The position numbers and the translations under genes are program-made. A stretch of 64,000 nt of DNA from Dasypus novemcinctus. Lineage: Eukaryota; Chordata; Mammalia; Cingulata; Dasypodidae. This document shows, piece after piece, positions 59,290 through 64,000 of this stretch. Below the pieces are notes generated by a model, which made no database searches, had not been told where the DNA came from, and was given only the letters and a program-made list of their open reading frames with translations. The stretch lies in NCBI RefSeq assembly GCF_030445035.2, contig NC_080682.1, forward strand, positions 35,012,770 through 35,076,769. The letters run 5' to 3'. How positions within the stretch are numbered: position 1 is the stretch's first letter; the number at the start of each line of letters is the position of its first letter.

Positions 59290-59840
59290 CAACATCTCAT
59301 TGTAAAATTAGACTAGATGCATAAAGAGACTTTCTGTGTCTCAGTATATCAGTCCCTTATGCACTGAAGGCTGGGCATGCCCTCATGGTCAGCAGAAAAG
59401 GAAATCATAGAAACCCTGAATTTAGGAATCTGCATGTCAAGTTCTAACAGTTAAGATGTGGTTGATTAACCACTGAAACTGGGATAGCAAGGATAAGGTT
59501 CACATGCCTAATGAAAATTAAAATTAAGATGTGTATCCTATTTCTTAATACAAGATCCTTGAAGAAATCCTGCATCTTGCTGATCTGGCAAAATTGTGTC
59601 ATGTAGCTTTCACTTGTTTGTTTTGTTTTTTTTCCTTCATTCTTTATTTCTACCCCTGTATATAAAAACCCCAACTCCTATTCTTTCCAGGAACTGGTTG
59701 GGAAATTTTCTCCAGTTATCTACTTGTGCCCTCACAATAAATCACCTTCTTACTAAGAGAAATGTTTCTTCTTTGTATCACCTGGTCAAGTGGGCTCTTC
59801 CGTTGGAAATAGCCAGGCTTATGGTTAAAAAATAATCAAC
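59290..59840 (+). mobile_element. Possible LTR
   Basis: A TATATAAAA box (59659-59667) and an AATAAA (59736-59741) are spaced about 75 bases apart, as in an LTR promoter-R layout, with T/C-rich U3-like sequence upstream. Exact ends are not seen. It points toward the oppositely oriented LTR at 59999-60488. Confidence 0.4.
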
Positions 59841-59998
59841 CAAAAATTTTTGTCCAGGTCCCTGTCAAATGGAAAGCACACCTAGAACTTCTCACAGGTA
59901 TACCAGAGAACTACTGTTAATACAAAGAGAGCCAGAGAAGCTCTTGCACTTCACCCTGATAATGCCATGACACCTCTTCCATTGAGGATTGATGATAA

Positions 59999-60488
59999 TG
60001 TACTGTTGTAGAGAAGTTGGGTGTACCTGCTATCGAAGGCCAGGACATGAGAACTCTGAAAAGGAAGTTGATTTATTCTGACCGGCCAGACTTGGTGGAC
60101 TCCTGTCCTAATAAAAACCAAGCCCCAAATAGAATTTTTGGTTCCCTTTTATAAAGAAAAGATATGCATTGGGAGTTAAATGGTGACTTTTTGAAAGAAA
60201 ATGACTTTCCTTGTTAGTTAAGCATTTGCCTGAGTACTAGATAGGTTTTGTATTAAAGTATCCCCCACATTTCAGGTGAGCTTGAATTAGCATATCCTCC
60301 ACATTTCACGTGAGCTTGAATTAAAATCCCCCCCCCCACATTCTGTCTAGATGCAACTTTGAATAAACATTCAGTCTTACATCCTTTCTGAACCTTCAAA
60401 GAATATAGGGCCTATATTACTTATTTGGACTTCTAGAGACTAGATACACTTGGAAACAATTTTGAATTTATGCTCACATTATATTATA
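59999..60488 (-). repeat. 3' LTR of provirus copy 2
   Basis: The minus strand begins just after the polypurine tract at 60489-60499 and ends ...CAGTACA at 59999. It contains the tandem 35-bp repeats (60265-60350), a TATA box TTTATAAAAGGG (60145-60156), and AATAAA (60072-60077) about 75 bases downstream, with a U5 of about 70 bases. This order and spacing is that of a functional-type LTR. Confidence 0.8.
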
Positions 60489-60517
60489 TTCTCCCCTTCG
60501 AGGCCAAGCTTAAGTTA

Positions 60518-62500
60518 TTAAGCTTCAACATCACTATTGTCAGAGTCCCTCTGGACTGATTGGTATGTATATAGAGCCATGAGATGGGAAACTGTCTGCT
60601 TTTTTACTATACCATTTATTAGGGTGTGCATTCTGCTTATAATGAAAGGGAGGCAGCAAGGAAGTATGGTGCATCCTCCTATGATGCAATTACTCCCAGT
60701 AGAAGCTTGAAATTGTTTACTATTGACTGCCAGCTTCCAAAGGGATTACTTAAATTCCAACCATTCCAGGTTTGCCCTGGGACATGAGCAATTTGTAACA
60801 TTTTGCTGGTAATTGCATTAATAAACTTTCCAGTGCTATCTAATTCAAGGCAGCAGTGAGAGAGATTGAATTTTCCACAAAATCTCCCCTCAGCTGCCAA
60901 GAGATAGTCTAGGGCAAGATGGTTTGAGAAATAGCATTTCTGAATTTAGTTTACTGTTGGGCTAGTAAGTTTAGTGCATGGGCAGTTTCATTAGTTATTA
61001 TTGCTACCACAGTGGGTAGATGGATGATTCAGTTTAGCATATAGATAAGGGTTCGATAACCCCACATACTATCATCTGCCTAAATTACTGGCCCATAGTA
61101 TTGGATGATATGCTCAGAGGGCCATTCTTCACCTCCCCAGGTAATGACAGCCCTTTCTTCTCTTATGTTTTGATATACCAGCTGGCTTAGCTCTTTCTCT
61201 TCTGTTAAGGGAGTGAGGAAGAAGGAGGGTTTTATTGTACTGAGCATACAAGTACCACACCAGTTTCATGGAAGTTCTCGGAATGCAACCTTCCCACAAA
61301 TCCAGTACAAACCATTTGGTGCAGTAAAGGGACACTTTGTGGTGGAGTTTCACACTGTGATTAATTTGGGGAAAGTACAATTTATGAGAATGGGGTCAGA
61401 TTCATTCCATGTTTCCCAAGGCTCTATTATATTTGTGGTATAATTTTGGAATTTTCCCCCTGTACATGTTAGGTTTCCAACACCTATAGAGGAGCTTAGG
61501 CAGGCCCATGAAGCACAATATTTTCCTATGACAAAAGGTTGCAAGGGTCACATACTATCTCAGGGGAGAGCCAGGATGCCAGTTGCATTATGTGGTTGGC
61601 TATAATTGTATTCTCTGATTTCCCAGGTCCATTGGTCTCCATATATGTAGTATGAGGAGACATTTAAGGCTGCCCCTACCATTTCAGTCAGGCTTATAAA
61701 GAGGTTTCTTGCTGCTTGTGGGATGGAAAAGGGCTTTTCCATTTCTTCATAGAAGGAGTGGAATGCAGAATGGGCTTTACTTGTCAGCAAGTATTCCCAA
61801 TACCCAGCCCAGATGTAGGCTCCTGGGTCTACTCCTTTACCATCAATGTGGAGGCCCATTTGGACTCCCTGAGTCTGCTAGGATTCAGGGTTAAGGATGG
61901 TGAGGTTTAAGGGGTTACATTGACCACGTGAACAGTTAGCCGGGGCCATACCCTTGGTGAGGATGGCTGTTTGTTTAGCTGTGTCTGTGTTCCAGGTGGC
62001 CCAGGTGACACAAGACCAGTAGGGTCAGTAGTATGCACCTATGTATTTGCACCAGAAGCTCCCCTCTCTTGGGCTGTACTTTTCATTTCTGGAGTGCACA
62101 TATACTTATTGTTATGAGTATACCTCTGCTCCAAGCTGAGCCCTCCACAATCAGGGTTCCATGGTATCCCAGAGTTTATAACTTGACATGCATCAAATAG
62201 GAGGAAAAGTAGCTCTCCATTTTGATCAAGAACTCTTATTTCCCATTTATGGGAGACTGTTGGGGGTTTAGGGTTATAGCAGGTTATTTGGCCAGATGTG
62301 TTACAGACACTATAGGAGATTCCTTGAAACTGACAGGTGGTTATCTGGTCCTTGCAGGTGTAATGACTATGATATATTAATGTGGTATTGACATGGGCCC
62401 CTGTTCACACCTTCTGAATACATGGCTCACACTCTGTGGTGTCGACCTGGGACAAGGGGAGGATCAGGGCTACAAGTAGGAAAAATAGCAGAAGGGGCAT
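60518..62500 (-). pseudogene. Broken class I env, provirus copy 2
   Basis: Start ATG at 62498-62500 with an uninterrupted signal-peptide-like MPLLLFFLLVALILPLS, then a stop at 62405-62407, the same position as in copy 1. Surface-subunit sequence is open at 61859-61560 and 61544-61350. The transmembrane-subunit piece (60900-60679) has the cysteine cluster CGKFNLSHCC (CX7CC), AHVPGQTWNGWNLSNPFG and part of the membrane span, then a small deletion shifts the frame near 60680. The stop is at 60518-60520. Confidence 0.88.
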
Positions 62501-62544
62501 TGCAATGGATTAAACTGGATTCCTATTCTTCGACTGTGTGTAGA

Positions 62545-62690
62545 CCAATAGACCGATCAGCTTCCAGGGTGTGATTGGAGCAGAGCTTGGTGTTCCATCC
62601 TCAATTTTCAGCCATGCGTGAGCCAGTTAGCTTCCAGGGTGTGACTGGAGCAGGGCTTTGTGGTTTTTTTTTTTTTTTTTTTTTCACAAA
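62545..62690. repeat. 70-bp direct repeat and poly(T) upstream of env, copy 2
   Basis: The same duplicated unit as in copy 1, followed by a run of about 21 T (62664-62684) where copy 1 has only a short T-run. Confidence 0.7.
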
Positions 62691-62699
62691 ATGAATTTG

Positions 62700-64000
62700 G
62701 TTAAGCTGTGGGTATCTGGAATACAGGTCCAGGACTCTGGGGCAGCTTGCTTGACTTGGCTACAGTGTATCTACGGGGTGATTTCAGCTACACTAACTGC
62801 AGTGGGGGTGGATAAAATGACAAGATAGGGTCCTTGCCATTGATGGGTTCATGGGGTTGACTTCCAGTCCTTGGCCCAGACTGCATTTCCTGGCTTGTAC
62901 AGGTTTACAGAGCTGCTTAAGCTAATAGGGGCCCTTTCTTGGACTCACTGATGCAGGTTATGTAGGGTTTTTCCTAAGCTGGTCATCTGCTGAGCTTGAT
63001 AAGTTTTTTGTTTCCCTGAGATCCCCTTCTATATTTCTGATTAAGGGAGAGGGCCTCCCAAAGAGGACTTCATAAGGGGTTAGGCTTAGTTTTCAGCTTG
63101 GGCTGGCTTAAACTTGCAGGAGAGCAATTGGAAGTACTTGCACACATGTTAGCCCAGTTTCTTGGCAATATAAGTCTTTATTGTATGGTTCATTCATTTT
63201 ACTTTTCCTGAGCTCTGAGGATGGTAAGCGGGTAAGTAGTGTGCAGTTTCCATTGGATGTGCAGTGCCTTAGCAATCTTTTGAGTGATTTCGGAGACAAA
63301 GGCAGGTCGGTTCTCAGAGCCAGTTGAGAGGGTAGCCCATAGTGCAGAATGAATTCCTTGAGAAGAACCTTGGCTACTTCATCAGCTTTCTCTGTTTAAG
63401 TGGGAAAGGCTTCCACGCAGCCAGAAAATGTGCAAACAAGGACTAGGAGATATTTATAGCTTCCAGTTCATGGCATTTCAGTGAAATTAACTACTAAATC
63501 TTCAAGAGGCATACTGCCAATTCTTTGGACCCCTGGGGCTCCTGTGGGTCCCTGGCGAGGGTTATTTTTTGCATAGGCCACACACCACTGGCATATAGCA
63601 TGGGTGATTATGTTAGTCTTGGGATGTAGAAGAATTTTTTTTAACACTTTTTTAAGATGGGTTTTTCTGAAGTGTGTGTTTTCATGGTAGTCTTGAACTA
63701 CAGTTGCAGCTAATATTTGTGGCACAACTATTTTGTGATCAGACATTGTTCACCATCCATTTTTTCCTTGTGTCCTGCCCTCAGAGAGAATCCACTCTCT
63801 CTTGGCTTGAGGATATTGCTGCTCTCAGTGATTCAGAGGATGAGGGATGAGAGCAGGCACTGTATGCTAGAGGTTCTCATAATTAAGAGGTAGAGAAATG
63901 AGAGAAGTGGCCAGGTTCTCAGATAGGGGTCCTTCCTGTGCTACCCTTTTTGCTTCAGCATCTGCCCTCTGATTTCCCTGGGCAATGGGGATGTGGCTTG
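62700..64000 (-). pseudogene. Integrase and end of RNase H, provirus copy 2
   Basis: The minus strand shows an N-terminal zinc region with HAICQWCV (second Cys kept) and LEDLVVNFTEMP (63746-63468). Core sequence continues to about 63240 with frame breaks, and the C-terminal domain lies down to about 62760. RNase H end sequence starts near 63990. The window edge cuts the element. Confidence 0.85.

Larger units (their letters stand above)
59999..64000 (-). mobile_element. Class I (gammaretrovirus-like) provirus, copy 2 (runs off the window)
   Basis: Homologous to copy 1 over its whole visible length: 60265-64000 parallels 7309-11079. Reading inward from the window edge it shows the end of RNase H, integrase, env, a polypurine tract and a 3' LTR. 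Gag, protease and the 5' LTR, if present, lie beyond 64000. The LTR here is longer than in copy 1, which lacks everything after U3. Confidence 0.92.

Overview
The window looks like nuclear DNA of a xenarthran mammal, most likely an armadillo. The clearest marker is a set of tRNA-derived SINEs of the DAS family, including four long DAS-III-type copies whose body carries the 'acttggcccagtggtt' head. No intact cellular gene is visible. I read the window as an AT-rich intergenic stretch, probably inside or beside an olfactory-receptor cluster, filled with retrotransposon layers of different ages. Boundaries of old elements are approximate because they were judged by eye, without alignment.

Layout. 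1-7.3 kb: an old LINE scrap, a dead family-4-like olfactory receptor (2550-3451, minus), a DAS SINE dimer and an L2 fragment. 7.3-15.2 kb: a gammaretrovirus-like (class I) provirus on the minus strand with recognisable gag, protease, RT, RNase H, integrase and env, all broken, truncated inside its 3' LTR and inside gag. 15.2-22.4 kb: several L1 pieces in both orientations. 22.4-26.2 kb: two processed pseudogenes in opposite orientation, RAD51C (plus) and TUSC3 (minus), with two SINEs between them. 26.4-31.2 kb: an L1 on the minus strand with an internal RT deletion, a nested DAS-III SINE and a nested LTR. 31.2-40.6 kb: L1, L2, MIR and LTR scraps, including an LTR with a perfect 17-bp hairpin. 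40.6-50.6 kb: one full-length L1 on the plus strand, bounded by a 15-bp target-site duplication, with four tandem ~200-bp monomers in its 5' UTR, a SINE nested in ORF2 and a very long 3' segment. 51.8-55.7 kb: a solo LTR, then a betaretrovirus-like (class II) remnant on the minus strand (LTR, env, end of integrase). 56.6-57.5 kb: a second dead olfactory receptor (minus). 57.7-59.9 kb: MIR, two DAS SINEs and a possible LTR. 60.0-64.0 kb: a second copy of the class I provirus, minus strand, with a complete-looking 3' LTR, running off the end of the window.

The parts do not form a working genetic system. What the window offers is a record of retrotransposition: two proviruses of one family that share the same env stop codon, an L1 with a tandem-monomer promoter region, a RAD51C retrocopy lacking what look like exactly exons 5-7, and LTR hairpins. 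I found no CRISPR array, rRNA, convincing stand-alone tRNA or undescribed multi-gene system.
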